From contig CAZCOG010000004.1 of the NCBI GenBank assembly GCA_964500445.1, positions 131,422 through 195,421 on the forward strand: a stretch of DNA of 64,000 bases. Reading direction: 5' to 3'. The notes under the pieces were generated by a model. The model had not been told where the DNA came from. It was given only the letters and a program-made list of their open reading frames with translations, and did not search any database. Below, piece by piece: positions 18,222 through 25,944 of the stretch (position 1 is its first letter; each line of letters begins with the position of its first letter). The translations under genes and the position numbers were made by a program. The stretch is from Persicitalea sp964500445 (GTDB taxonomy: Bacteria; Bacteroidota; Bacteroidia; Cytophagales; Spirosomataceae).

Positions 18222-19385
18222 ATGAAATTGACACAATTGCTTTTTTTCTGCTTCGCTTTGCTGTCTTTGAGTCCCGTCCTGGCGCAAAAGTCCGAGAATC
18301 AGGCTAGAGGTACTTTTACAAATCCTTTACCCGTAGAGTTTGGTGATCCGTACATCTTACACACCAAGGGTACTTACTACATGTACGGCACGGGCAGCGG
18401 AGCCGACAAGGGCTTCGTAACGTATTCGTCCAAAGACATGGTGGATTGGAAGCGCGAAGGACAGGTGTACTTTCATGACAACAAGAACGGCTGGAGCGAT
18501 CCTAAAACAGCCTTTGGCGGAGCCTACTGGGCACCCGAAGTGTACGAAGTGAAGGGCAAGTACTATCTGTTCTACAGCGCTCAATGGAAGGTGAATCCGA
18601 CGAAGGAAATGGAAAATTTCCGCATCGGGGTAGCCGTGGCCGACAAACCCACCGGGCCTTTCATCGACCTGACCGACAAACCCCTTTTCGATCCAGGGTA
18701 CCCCATCATCGACGCCAATGTGTTTTTCGATACCGACGGCAAAATGTACCTCTACTACTCGCGCTGCTGCTACAAACATCCGGTCGAAAGCGAAGTGGCC
18801 GATCTGGCGCGGGAAAAAGGATGGTTCAAGGAAATTGAAGAAAGCTGGGTGTACGGCGTCGAGCTCAAACCCGATTTCTCCGGCGTAATCGGTGAGCCGG
18901 TGCTGTTGCTGAGACCGCCCGTTTCGCTCGACGACAAGCAGGCCGAGTGGGAAAGCCGGTCGGTGACGGCCCGCGAAGTGAACCGCCGCTGGACGGAAGG
19001 CTCGGTGACGTTCAAGAAAGACGGTACCTACTACATGATGTACTCGGCCAATCATTTCGGCGGGCAGTACTACGCCGTGGGCTACGCGACGGCCCAAGCG
19101 CCGCTGGGACCCTTCAAGAAAGCCGCTAATAATCCGATCTTACAGAAAAATACCAATCAGGGAGGCTCGGTAACGGGTACGGGCCACAACAGCATCGCCT
19201 ACTCGCCGGACGGCAAGGAGATGTTCTGCGTTTACCACGCCCGCACCGCTCAAACCGGCAACGAGCGGGTCGTGTGCATCGACCGGATGGAGGTGAAAGA
19301 GGGTACCATCAAGATTCTTGGGCCTACCACTACGCCGCAGAAAGTACCTTCGGGGGTAGTTTCTACGGAGAAGAGTAGCCGATAA
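18222..19385 (+). CDS. Glycoside hydrolase family 43 protein, secreted
   Basis: The 387-residue protein is a five-bladed beta-propeller of the GH43 type (beta-xylosidase or alpha-arabinofuranosidase group) that trims plant polysaccharide side chains. A Sec signal peptide ends near LSPVLAQ (residue 22). The three family carboxylates are visible: base Asp in FGDPYILHT (about 41), pKa-modulating Asp in IIDANVFFDTDGK (about 165), and acid Glu in WTEGSVTFKKDGTYY (about 260). A metal-site His fits GTGHNSIAYS. The gene is richer in G+C than the preceding lipoprotein gene. It is 72 bases upstream of the AraC-type regulator, same strand. Confidence 0.9.
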   Translation: MKLTQLLFFCFALLSLSPVLAQKSENQARGTFTNPLPVEFGDPYILHTKGTYYMYGTGSGADKGFVTYSSKDMVDWKREGQVYFHDNKNGWSDPKTAFGGAYWAPEVYEVKGKYYLFYSAQWKVNPTKEMENFRIGVAVADKPTGPFIDLTDKPLFDPGYPIIDANVFFDTDGKMYLYYSRCCYKHPVESEVADLAREKGWFKEIEESWVYGVELKPDFSGVIGEPVLLLRPPVSLDDKQAEWESRSVTAREVNRRWTEGSVTFKKDGTYYMMYSANHFGGQYYAVGYATAQAPLGPFKKAANNPILQKNTNQGGSVTGTGHNSIAYSPDGKEMFCVYHARTAQTGNERVVCIDRMEVKEGTIKILGPTTTPQKVPSGVVSTEKSSR

Positions 19386-19456
19386 GTCGTAAACTTAGCG
19401 CTCGGCTTAATCATTCACTACCTTGGGTCGTTCAACGTTTCATACAGCCTGCTTTG

Positions 19457-20236
19457 ATGGATGTAGCTTCAAAAGCAATGAAGACGAATGACTTCGATTA
19501 CCAAATAGCCCGATCTGGGCCGCCACTTTCAGAATATATAGAAAGTTTCTGGATGCTGGTTAATCCTACGGAAGAGACCAAGCCGGTAGTAATCTTGCCC
19601 GATGGCCGGTTCGATATTTTCTTTTCACTTGCCGCCAATGAGCCTTTCCATTGTAGTTTGCATGGGTTGGGGAGCGAGCCATCACAAGGTTCCCTGGCCC
19701 CTAATTCCGTTATATGTGCCGTCAGTTTCAAGCTTCTCGCTGCCGAGTTTTTGCTGGATCTGAACCTTTCTGATTTAGTCAACCGAGTGGTTCATTTACC
19801 CGCTGATTTCTGGGATATTACCTCTGATGATTTAAACCATTTTGCATCTTTTTGCGATAAAGTTTCAGCAAAAATAAATGGTTTGCTGAGAAAGGATATC
19901 GATCCCAGGAAGCAAAAGCTATTTGAATTGATCTATGCCTCTCAGGGCTCGACTACAGTAAAGGAGCTTTCCGAAGCTGCCCAATGGAGTAGTCGCCAGA
20001 TCAACCGATATTTTACATACTGGTTTGGACTCTCGCTAAAAACGTATTGTACTATCTTGCGCTACCGGGCCTCTTTCAATCAGCTCAAAGCGGGTCGGCT
20101 ATTCCCTGAACAAGACTTCGTGGACCAGGCTCATTTCATCAAAAACGTGAAAAAATACTCTGGGGTTACGCCCAAAGAATTGGTTAAAAATGAAAATGAC
20201 CGATTTATACAATTTTCAACTTTGCCCCGGAAGTAG
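19457..20236 (+). CDS. AraC-family transcriptional regulator
   Basis: The protein of about 259 residues has a C-terminal AraC-type DNA-binding domain. The first helix-turn-helix is in TTVKELSEAAQWSSRQINRYF, given here as TTVKELSEAAQW and SSRQINRYF, and the family signature end is in DQAHFIKNVKKYSGVTPKEL (about 222-241). The N-terminal part (DYQIARSGPPLSEYIESFW, VVILPDGRFDIFFSL) matches the DUF6597-like ligand domain common in Bacteroidota AraC regulators. ATG at 19457 is preferred over the TTG one codon earlier. It sits 30 bases upstream of the TetX-like monooxygenase gene and is likely to control that gene in response to a small molecule. Confidence 0.88.
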   Translation: MDVASKAMKTNDFDYQIARSGPPLSEYIESFWMLVNPTEETKPVVILPDGRFDIFFSLAANEPFHCSLHGLGSEPSQGSLAPNSVICAVSFKLLAAEFLLDLNLSDLVNRVVHLPADFWDITSDDLNHFASFCDKVSAKINGLLRKDIDPRKQKLFELIYASQGSTTVKELSEAAQWSSRQINRYFTYWFGLSLKTYCTILRYRASFNQLKAGRLFPEQDFVDQAHFIKNVKKYSGVTPKELVKNENDRFIQFSTLPRK

Positions 20237-20266
20237 TTTTGTCCCGTACTCATAACTACTTTCAAT

Positions 20267-21406
20267 ATGTTATTCGAAAACAAAAAAATAGCCATTGTGG
20301 GCGGAGGGCCCGGCGGATTGACACTGGCCAGGCTTCTACAAATGAAGGGCGTCGAAGTAAAAGTCTATGAACGGGATGCCCATAGAAACGTACGCGTACA
20401 AGGTGCCACCCTGGATTTGCACGATGACTCGGGTCTGAAAGCGATTCGTCAGGCCGGACTAATGGAAGCATTTCGGGCAAATTTTCGGCCTGGTGCGGAT
20501 AAACTCAGAATCGTTGATCGAAACGCTGCCATTCTGCTGGATGAAGACGTAAATGGAAAGGATGAACTCTTTCGCCCCGAAATAGATCGGGGACCGCTGA
20601 GAAAAATTTTGCTTGATTCGCTAAAACCCAATACAGTGGTGTGGAATAGTCGTTTCGTCTCGTTAGTGCCCATGGGCGATGCCTTGAAACTGAAATTTGA
20701 GAATGGCACGGAAGCCGAGGCTGACCTGGTCATAGCCGCTGATGGTGCAAACTCCAAAATACGTTCGCACATCACGCCTTTGAAACCTTTTTATTCGGGA
20801 GTTACGATGGTAGAAGGAACGGTTTATCATTCAGCAACCGCCGCGCCAAAAATACACAGACTGCTCAACGGTGGGAAAATATTTGCCTTGGGAGATGAAA
20901 AAACTTTGATCGTTAGCTCTAAAGGAGACGGTAGTCTTGTGTTTTACACCGGTTGCAAAACCGAAGAAGCCTGGCACAGCACGATTGGGATTGATTTTAA
21001 GGAAAAAGACCAGGTAATTTCCTGGTTTAAGGAAACGTTTTTGGGGTGGGACAATAGCTGGTTTGAACTATTTGAAAACGCTGACCCCACCTTCATCCCC
21101 CGCCCTCAGTACTGTATGCCTCTGGACCAATACTGGAATGCTTTGCCCAATCTTACGATGTTAGGTGACGCCGCACATGTGATGCCGCCTTATGCGGGAG
21201 AAGGTGTGAATATGGCCATGCTCGATGCGCTGCAACTGAGTAGTGTTCTAACCAACAAGGACTATCCTGATCTACGAACGGCAATTGCAGCTTATGAAGA
21301 CGAGATGAGAAACCGTTTTGTCGAAATGGCTACTATAACTTTGCAGCAAACTGCCTCTTTGCATTCCACCCATGCGATTGAGGGAATGATGGCAATGTTT
21401 GCTTAA
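20267..21406 (+). CDS. TetX-like FAD-dependent monooxygenase
   Basis: The 379-residue protein is a class A flavoprotein hydroxylase. The FAD dinucleotide motif is IAIVGGGPGGLTLARLL (residues 8-24). The GATLDLHDDSGLKAIRQAG run (about 46-64) and ADLVIAADGANSKIRSH (DG motif, about 155-170) follow, then GDAAHVMPPYAGEGVNMAM (about 299-317). These blocks closely parallel the tetracycline-modifying TetX family and the wider Bacteroidota group around it, so a role in oxidising a polyketide, antibiotic or aromatic is plausible. Tetracycline activity is not shown. It is 30 bases downstream of an AraC-type regulator gene and probably shares its transcript. Confidence 0.88.
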   Translation: MLFENKKIAIVGGGPGGLTLARLLQMKGVEVKVYERDAHRNVRVQGATLDLHDDSGLKAIRQAGLMEAFRANFRPGADKLRIVDRNAAILLDEDVNGKDELFRPEIDRGPLRKILLDSLKPNTVVWNSRFVSLVPMGDALKLKFENGTEAEADLVIAADGANSKIRSHITPLKPFYSGVTMVEGTVYHSATAAPKIHRLLNGGKIFALGDEKTLIVSSKGDGSLVFYTGCKTEEAWHSTIGIDFKEKDQVISWFKETFLGWDNSWFELFENADPTFIPRPQYCMPLDQYWNALPNLTMLGDAAHVMPPYAGEGVNMAMLDALQLSSVLTNKDYPDLRTAIAAYEDEMRNRFVEMATITLQQTASLHSTHAIEGMMAMFA

Positions 21407-21449
21407 ATAAAACCATGTTGACCAGGTACAATTCTTCCTTACCCATAGC

Positions 21450-21480
21450 CTTGTAGTCCGGCTACAGTCCGGGCTACAAG
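21450..21480. terminator. Hairpin between convergent genes
   Basis: Twelve-base arms CTTGTAGTCCGG and CCGGGCTACAAG (one G-U pair) flank a 7-base loop between the convergent TetX-like and XRE genes. There is no strong T-run on either strand, so it may be a weak terminator or a REP-like palindrome. Confidence 0.5.
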
Positions 21481-21494
21481 ATTTAAAAAGCAAA

Positions 21495-21695
21495 TCAATC
21501 TCCTTCCTCCAACTCAAAAACCTCGTCCGTCGTTTTTGAAAACACGCGGGCGATCTTCATGCCCAGCGCCAGCGAGGGCGAGTACTTTTCGGCTTCGATG
21601 GCGTTGATCGTCTGACGCGATACCTGCACGCGGTCGGCCAGTTCGGCCTGCGTGATGTTGAGAATGGCTCGCTCGATTCGGATGCGGTTTTTCAT
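21495..21695 (-). CDS. XRE-family transcriptional regulator (short)
   Basis: The 66-residue protein is little more than a Cro/CI-type helix-turn-helix: ITQAELADRVQVSRQTINAIE (14-34, written here in part as TQAELADRVQVSRQTINAI) followed by EKYSPSLALGMKIARVF. ATG at 21695 overlaps the stop codon of the upstream membrane-protein gene (ATGA), a sign of translational coupling. The frame is open further upstream, but that part reads through the membrane-protein gene. The pair of a small XRE repressor and a membrane protein is a recurring autoregulated unit in bacteria. It probably binds the dyad inside the operon promoter (22250-22268). Confidence 0.88.
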   Translation of the reverse strand: MKNRIRIERAILNITQAELADRVQVSRQTINAIEAEKYSPSLALGMKIARVFSKTTDEVFELEEGD

Positions 21696-22210
21696 AAGGC
21701 CAAAAGGGTACCTTCGTTTCGCCTGACCTCCCGCGCTTCTTTGAAGAGTAGCCAATGAAAACGCAGTACGAAAATCAGCAGCGGCGTGAACATGTTGTAG
21801 ATCATGATATTGAGAAAGGGCAATCCGTGCACAAATAGGATACAAAGTACCAGCACCAGCGTGTTTCCATAAATTGCCCATTGCAAGGCCCCCAGGCGCA
21901 TTTGGGCGGTGCGTTCATCCTCATTCTTCACCCGGGCAAAACCCACGATGAGTAATCCGGCGATTACAGCCAGCGCGATCAACTCGTCAATCAATTCCAG
22001 CGTGATCGTGCCATCCTTATAGTTGATGAAATCAATGATCTTATCCACCTCCGACTTGGCATCAATGAACGGCCAGGGTAGCGTCATCCCGGCACTGAGC
22101 GGAAAATTACTGTCGTCGGTGATTAACCAGATTCCCAGCGGAATAAAAAGTACCAGCAGTACCCATCCTATGGGTTTCCAGCGATTGGGCAATAAATTTT
22201 TTGATTTCAT
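21692..22210 (-). CDS. Four-pass membrane protein, partner of XRE regulator
   Basis: The 172-residue protein has about four membrane helices: IGWVLLVLFIPLGIWLI (about 14-30), LIDELIALAVIAGLLIVGF (about 74-92), IYGNTLVLVLCILFV (about 113-127) and IYNMFTPLLIFVLRFHWLLF (about 137-156). The loop between helices 2 and 3 holds ARVKNEDERTAQMRLGA, typical of DUF2178-like proteins often paired with XRE repressors. Function is unknown; a sensor or anti-repressor at the membrane is one guess. It is cotranscribed with the XRE gene through a 4-base overlap and has a clear promoter 33 bases upstream of its ATG. Confidence 0.8.
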   Translation of the reverse strand: MKSKNLLPNRWKPIGWVLLVLFIPLGIWLITDDSNFPLSAGMTLPWPFIDAKSEVDKIIDFINYKDGTITLELIDELIALAVIAGLLIVGFARVKNEDERTAQMRLGALQWAIYGNTLVLVLCILFVHGLPFLNIMIYNMFTPLLIFVLRFHWLLFKEAREVRRNEGTLLAL

Positions 22211-22242
22211 GGCTAATAGAATTTAAGTGAAAATGACTTACA

Positions 22243-22274
22243 CAAATGTAAAGTAAATTTTATACTTTTGTCAA
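22243..22274 (-). promoter_or_regulatory. Promoter of membrane-protein/XRE operon
   Basis: On the minus strand TTG (22272-22274), a 21-base spacer and TACATTTG (22243-22250) match the Bacteroidota promoter pattern. The same stretch also reads as TTGACA-N17-TTACAT. The -7 element lies 33 bases from the ATG at 22210. Confidence 0.7.
22250..22268. promoter_or_regulatory. Candidate operator in the XRE operon promoter
   Basis: Perfect 6-base arms AAAGTA and TACTTT, 7 bases apart, lie between the -33 and -7 elements, so a bound dimer would block RNA polymerase. A second shorter dyad (TACTT-N5-AAGTA on the minus strand) overlaps the TTG. Autoregulation by the encoded XRE protein is inferred. Confidence 0.5.
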
Positions 22275-22407
22275 GTATTTTTTACAAATTAGCAAAAATA
22301 GTTTACCTATCATTTCATAAAATATAATTCTGTCCACGAACGTCCGATTTTTGCTAATTTTGCGGAACCAGTGTTTGTTTGATAAAAGAAAGGTAGCCCT
22401 ACATCAT

Positions 22408-22415
22408 TACCTTTG
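22408..22415 (+). promoter_or_regulatory. Possible -7 element for metG (TACCTTTG)
   Basis: TACCTTTG matches the -7 consensus 68 bases before the metG ATG. The nearest TTG (22379-22381) is 26 bases upstream, slightly longer than the usual spacer. Confidence 0.45.
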
Positions 22416-22483
22416 CGCAAAAATTCCATAATCTGGCCTGCTATCAAAAAAGCCGATAGTGTAGCCAACAGCCAATAGCCTCG

Positions 22484-24535
22484 ATGCAATCCCCCCAACG
22501 CTATACCGTCACCGCCGCCCTCATTTACGCCAATGGCCCCATCCACATCGGGCATTTGGCGGGTTGCTACGTCCCGGCGGATATTTATGTACGATACCTG
22601 CGCTCCAAAGGCGCAGAAGTCGCCTTCATTAGTGGTACTGACGAGCACGGGGTACCTATCACCATCCGGGCCAAAAAAGAAGGTGTGACTCCACAAGAAG
22701 TGGTCGACAAGTACTATACTCAAATCGCAGATTCATTTGCCGAGTTGGGTATTTCGTTCGATGTGTACTCGCGCACCAGCAAGCCCGTGCACCACGAAAC
22801 TTCGCAAGAAATCTTCAAGGATCTGTACGAAAAAGGCGTATTCATAGAAGAAACCACCGAGCAGTACTTTGACGAAACTGCACAGCAATTCCTGGCCGAC
22901 CGCTACATCGTGGGTACTTGTCCGGTCTGTGCCAACCCCAATGCCTACGGCGATCAGTGCGAGCGCTGCGGTTCCACGCTTAGCCCGACCGAACTCATCG
23001 ATCCGCGTTCGATGCTTTCGGGTGCTAAACCCATCATGAAAGGCACGACCAACTGGTACCTGCCGCTGGACACCATGCAGCCGCAAATTCAGGAATACAT
23101 TGACAGCCATGCTGAGTGGAAAACCAACGTATTGGGCCAGTGCCAGTCGTGGCTGAAAGAGGGCTTGAAACCCCGCGCCATGACCCGCGATCTGGATTGG
23201 GGGATCAAAGTACCCCTCCCTGACACCGACGGCAAGGTACTTTATGTGTGGTTCGAGGCACCGATTGGGTACATTTCGGCTACGAAAGATTGGCTCACGC
23301 AGAAAAATGGCGCCGATGAAGGTTGGGAAAAATGGTGGAAAGAGAAGGACACCAAACTGGTCCATTTCATCGGGAAAGACAACATCGTGTTTCACTGTCT
23401 CATTTTCCCGGCGACTTTGATGGCTGAGGGCGGCTATGTGCTGCCCGATCAGGTACCTGCCAACGAGTTCATGAACCTGGAAGGCGACAAGATTTCGACC
23501 TCGCGCAACTGGGCCGTGTGGCTGCACGAGTACCTAGCCGAATTTCCCGGCAAACAGGACGTACTGCGCTATGTGCTTACGGCCAATGCCCCCGAAACTA
23601 AGGACAGCGAGTTCACCTGGAAGGATTTTCAGACCCGCAACAACAGCGAGTTGGTTGGTGTATTCGGTAATTTCGTGAATCGCGCCATGATCCTGACGCA
23701 GAAGTTCTGCGACGGCAAGGCACCTTCGGTAAGTGACTTACAGGAAATCGACCAAAGTACCCTGGACGAGCTCGTCGCTTTTCCCGCCCGCATCGCCGAG
23801 GCACTGGAAAACTACCGTTTTCGCGAAGGATTGGCGCTGGTGATGGATCTTGCCCGCCTGGGCAACAAGTACCTGGCCGAAACGCAACCCTGGCACGCCA
23901 TCAAGACCGACAGCCGCCGCGTGGACACGATCATGAACATTGCGCTGCAAATCACGGCCTCGCTGGCCATCGTCGCCGAACCATTTTTGCCGTTTACGGC
24001 TGCTAAAATCAATTCACAATTAGGGGCTGGAAAAACTACCTGGCACGACGCAGGACGCGCTGACCTGCTCCCTGATGGTCATTCTTTGGGAGAGTCCAGC
24101 CTGCTGTTTGAGAAAATAGAAGATGATGTCATTCAGAAACAAATCGAAAAACTCCACGAAGCTAAACGCATGAACGAACTGGAAAGCAAGCAAGTACCTG
24201 AGGTCCGGCCCGAGATACAATTTGATGATTTTGCCAAAATGGATATTCGGGTGGCCACCGTACTGGAAGCCGAAGCGGTACCCAAAAGCAAGAAACTCCT
24301 GAAAATCAAACTCGACATCGGTACCGAACAACGTATCGTTCTGAGCGGCATCGCCGAGCATTTCAAGCCCGAGGAGGTAACAGGACGGCAGGTACTGTAC
24401 CTGGCCAATCTCGCACCCCGCAAGATGATGGGCACCGAGTCGCAGGGGATGATCCTGATGGCCGAAGACCGCGATGGTAGTTTATCCCTCATTCATCCTG
24501 GCAAGGCCATCTGGAACGGAGGTACCGTGAGTTAA
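22484..24535 (+). CDS. metG: Methionyl-tRNA synthetase with C-terminal tRNA-binding domain
   Basis: This enzyme charges tRNA-Met in the cytosol. The class I HIGH motif is GPIHIGHLAG (19-28). The zinc-knuckle domain shows two CxxC pairs, CPVCANP and CERCGS (about 147-166). The KMSKS equivalent is DKISTSRNW (about 334), here KISTS. The anticodon-binding helical domain follows. Residues of about 570-683 form an EMAP-II-like tRNA-binding domain (FDDFAKMDIRVATVLEAE, SQGMILMAED) that helps dimerise the enzyme and hold tRNA. At 683 residues it has the usual Bacteroidota length. A bidirectional terminator follows 23 bases after the stop. Confidence 0.98.
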   Translation: MQSPQRYTVTAALIYANGPIHIGHLAGCYVPADIYVRYLRSKGAEVAFISGTDEHGVPITIRAKKEGVTPQEVVDKYYTQIADSFAELGISFDVYSRTSKPVHHETSQEIFKDLYEKGVFIEETTEQYFDETAQQFLADRYIVGTCPVCANPNAYGDQCERCGSTLSPTELIDPRSMLSGAKPIMKGTTNWYLPLDTMQPQIQEYIDSHAEWKTNVLGQCQSWLKEGLKPRAMTRDLDWGIKVPLPDTDGKVLYVWFEAPIGYISATKDWLTQKNGADEGWEKWWKEKDTKLVHFIGKDNIVFHCLIFPATLMAEGGYVLPDQVPANEFMNLEGDKISTSRNWAVWLHEYLAEFPGKQDVLRYVLTANAPETKDSEFTWKDFQTRNNSELVGVFGNFVNRAMILTQKFCDGKAPSVSDLQEIDQSTLDELVAFPARIAEALENYRFREGLALVMDLARLGNKYLAETQPWHAIKTDSRRVDTIMNIALQITASLAIVAEPFLPFTAAKINSQLGAGKTTWHDAGRADLLPDGHSLGESSLLFEKIEDDVIQKQIEKLHEAKRMNELESKQVPEVRPEIQFDDFAKMDIRVATVLEAEAVPKSKKLLKIKLDIGTEQRIVLSGIAEHFKPEEVTGRQVLYLANLAPRKMMGTESQGMILMAEDRDGSLSLIHPGKAIWNGGTVS

Positions 24536-24558
24536 ATTGAAAATCAATAACTTGAAAA

Positions 24559-24592
24559 AAAATCCCCCGACTCAAAAGAATCGGGGGATTTT
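24559..24592. terminator. Bidirectional Rho-independent terminator
   Basis: Twelve-base arms (AAAATCCCCCGA and TCGGGGGATTTT) flank a 10-base loop between the convergent metG and Hsp20 genes. T-rich tails follow on both strands, longest on the minus strand. Confidence 0.85.
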
Positions 24593-24622
24593 GACTTTTA
24601 ATAAACAATTTTCAAATCTTTA

Positions 24623-25027
24623 TTACCAACGTTCGATATTGACCCGGCGGTGAAAATCCTGGTGGGTCTGGTCGGATGGCAAATCAAGGGTTAGGAAGCG
24701 GCGATCTTCATCGTAGCGCGCCGAAATACTTTCCACATCCACGTCAGCAGGAATTTGCATTTTGCTAATAAAACGGATGGATCGCATTTCACTGGTTTCG
24801 CCCTCAGAATTCCCGAAGATGGGCAGTAAATGGTAGATCATCAGTTTGTCTTTCAGAATCTCTACCTGCAAATCGTCAGGTTCTATACCGGGAGCTTTAA
24901 CAGTTACCTCATAACCATTTTCTCGATTTTCTATATTTAGGATGGGCTGACTCATACCACCATTTGCGGTATTCATAAAGTCAATACTCATCAACATTTC
25001 TTGCGGAATATTCAGTTTCTTTTTCAT
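24623..25027 (-). CDS. Small heat shock protein, Hsp20/alpha-crystallin family
   Basis: The 134-residue protein is an ATP-independent holdase that binds unfolding proteins under stress. The alpha-crystallin domain runs from about residue 28 (PILNIENRENGYEVTVKAPG) to 120. It includes IEPDDLQVEILKDKLMIYH, the strand IRFISKMQIPADVDVESISA and the conserved end FLTLDLP. The N-terminal arm is short, and the C-terminus lacks a clear I-X-I motif (ends NIERW). ATG at 25027. It lies in a cluster with HPF/RaiA and baeRF genes, which points to joint use in stress or stationary phase. Confidence 0.87.
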   Translation of the reverse strand: MKKKLNIPQEMLMSIDFMNTANGGMSQPILNIENRENGYEVTVKAPGIEPDDLQVEILKDKLMIYHLLPIFGNSEGETSEMRSIRFISKMQIPADVDVESISARYDEDRRFLTLDLPSDQTHQDFHRRVNIERW

Positions 25028-25353
25028 GAGCTGGGTTTTTAACGTTCAAGTATATGAGTTAAAAAGGATATACCAGTTTAAAAAGCAATCTTGAAATGTC
25101 TATTAAAGTAATGGGCCGCTCAATACTACCAACCTGGTAAATCATTAAATATCAACATTTTAACAATGATTGGAAATTATTTTCCAAAACTGGTATTACA
25201 ACGAAAATGAAAGACCACTGCCATTATAGCTGAATTATTTCTTCTGGATGCCATCTTGGCAGTCATAATTTTCAATTATATGCATTCTATAATACAAAAA
25301 GCGTGATGAGCTGGCTCGTCACGCTTTTCGTATTTTAATGTACTAATGCTTTT
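25028..25353. other. AT-rich spacer between Hsp20 and HPF genes
   Basis: The 326-base spacer holds the presumed Hsp20 promoter and, at its far end, the terminator of the HPF gene. No exact TTG-N17-23-TANNTTTG element is visible, which leaves room for another sigma factor. No open frame worth calling is present. Confidence 0.5.
25296..25328 (-). terminator. Rho-independent terminator of HPF gene
   Basis: Arms GCGTGATGAG (25301-25310) and CTCGTCACGC (25315-25324) with one G-U pair and a 4-base loop are flanked by A5 and T4. On the minus strand the T-run follows directly, 30 bases after the HPF stop codon. Confidence 0.82.
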
Positions 25354-25686
25354 CTAAGCAGGGAGACGCTGATTTGCTGAGTGTCGTCCCAGAATTTGAT
25401 TCTTAAGATTTCCTGTTACTTCTAGTAAAGCGTGATTCCATGTGTCGGAATAAGCCTCTGCAACATAGTTACGGCCAGGAACACCTACTCTCATGCGAGC
25501 TAGTTTACGGTCTGACTGCGAAACAGGTGAATCACTTAAATACACATCAGCCCCAAGAATACTTCCATAAATACGCATTAGCTTTTTCAACTCCATACGT
25601 ATAGCGGAAATGATGTCGTTGGTGGGATCAAAATCGTCGGTTTGGATAGCGAGCTTAATGTTTTGAAATCTTTCTGTTTTTTTCAT
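25354..25686 (-). CDS. Ribosome hibernation factor, HPF/RaiA family (short form)
   Basis: The 110-residue protein matches the short HPF/RaiA fold, a beta-alpha-beta-beta-beta-alpha domain that binds the 30S decoding region and silences idle ribosomes. Family landmarks are KLAIQTDDFDPTNDIISAI, a helix ending in LKKLMRIYGSILGADVYLSD, then KLARMRVGVPGRNYVAEAYSD (each partly shown) and the second helix TWNHALLEVTGNLKNQIL. ATG at 25686, a single gene with its own terminator. The neighbours Hsp20 and baeRF suggest a ribosome- and protein-protection group. I am fairly sure of the family, less of which function (dimer formation or translation block) applies. Confidence 0.82.
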   Translation of the reverse strand: MKKTERFQNIKLAIQTDDFDPTNDIISAIRMELKKLMRIYGSILGADVYLSDSPVSQSDRKLARMRVGVPGRNYVAEAYSDTWNHALLEVTGNLKNQILGRHSANQRLPA

Positions 25687-25893
25687 GGCTTAAACACTTA
25701 TGTACATAGTTTCTGAGCATCTTTCGGGGGACGATCACGTACTATTTTTTCCTCAGAAGGGGTACATATTCCTCACATTGCCTTAGATAACGTCTTTTTC
25801 AAATTTTTCGCAAACCTCATTCTGGTAGGCTAATAGCGTTAAAAAAGCAGTTCTGTTATGGTATGGAATAGTCTTGTCAAGTAAAATATAAAA

Positions 25894-25910
25894 ATGGCTT
25901 GCCCAGCCAT
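25894..25910. promoter_or_regulatory. Dyad ATGGCT-N5-AGCCAT upstream of baeRF gene
   Basis: A perfect 6-base inverted repeat with a 5-base spacer lies 34 bases before the ATG of the baeRF gene. It may be an operator or a stem in the leader RNA. No promoter consensus is visible near it. Confidence 0.3.
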
Positions 25911-25944
25911 CATTAATTCAATCTAACCCTTTAATTTTCTTGAT

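Noticed and set aside
18357..19097. Long open frame antisense to the GH43 gene
   Set aside because: The GH43 gene on the plus strand has all catalytic motifs; the antisense frame is a by-product of its G+C-rich codon use.
21495..21881. Longer 128-residue version of the XRE regulator
   Set aside because: The extra N-terminal part only reads through the membrane-protein gene; the ATG at 21695 matches the family start.
22733..23527. 264-codon frame antisense to metG
   Set aside because: Lies inside the certain metG gene and shows no family features.
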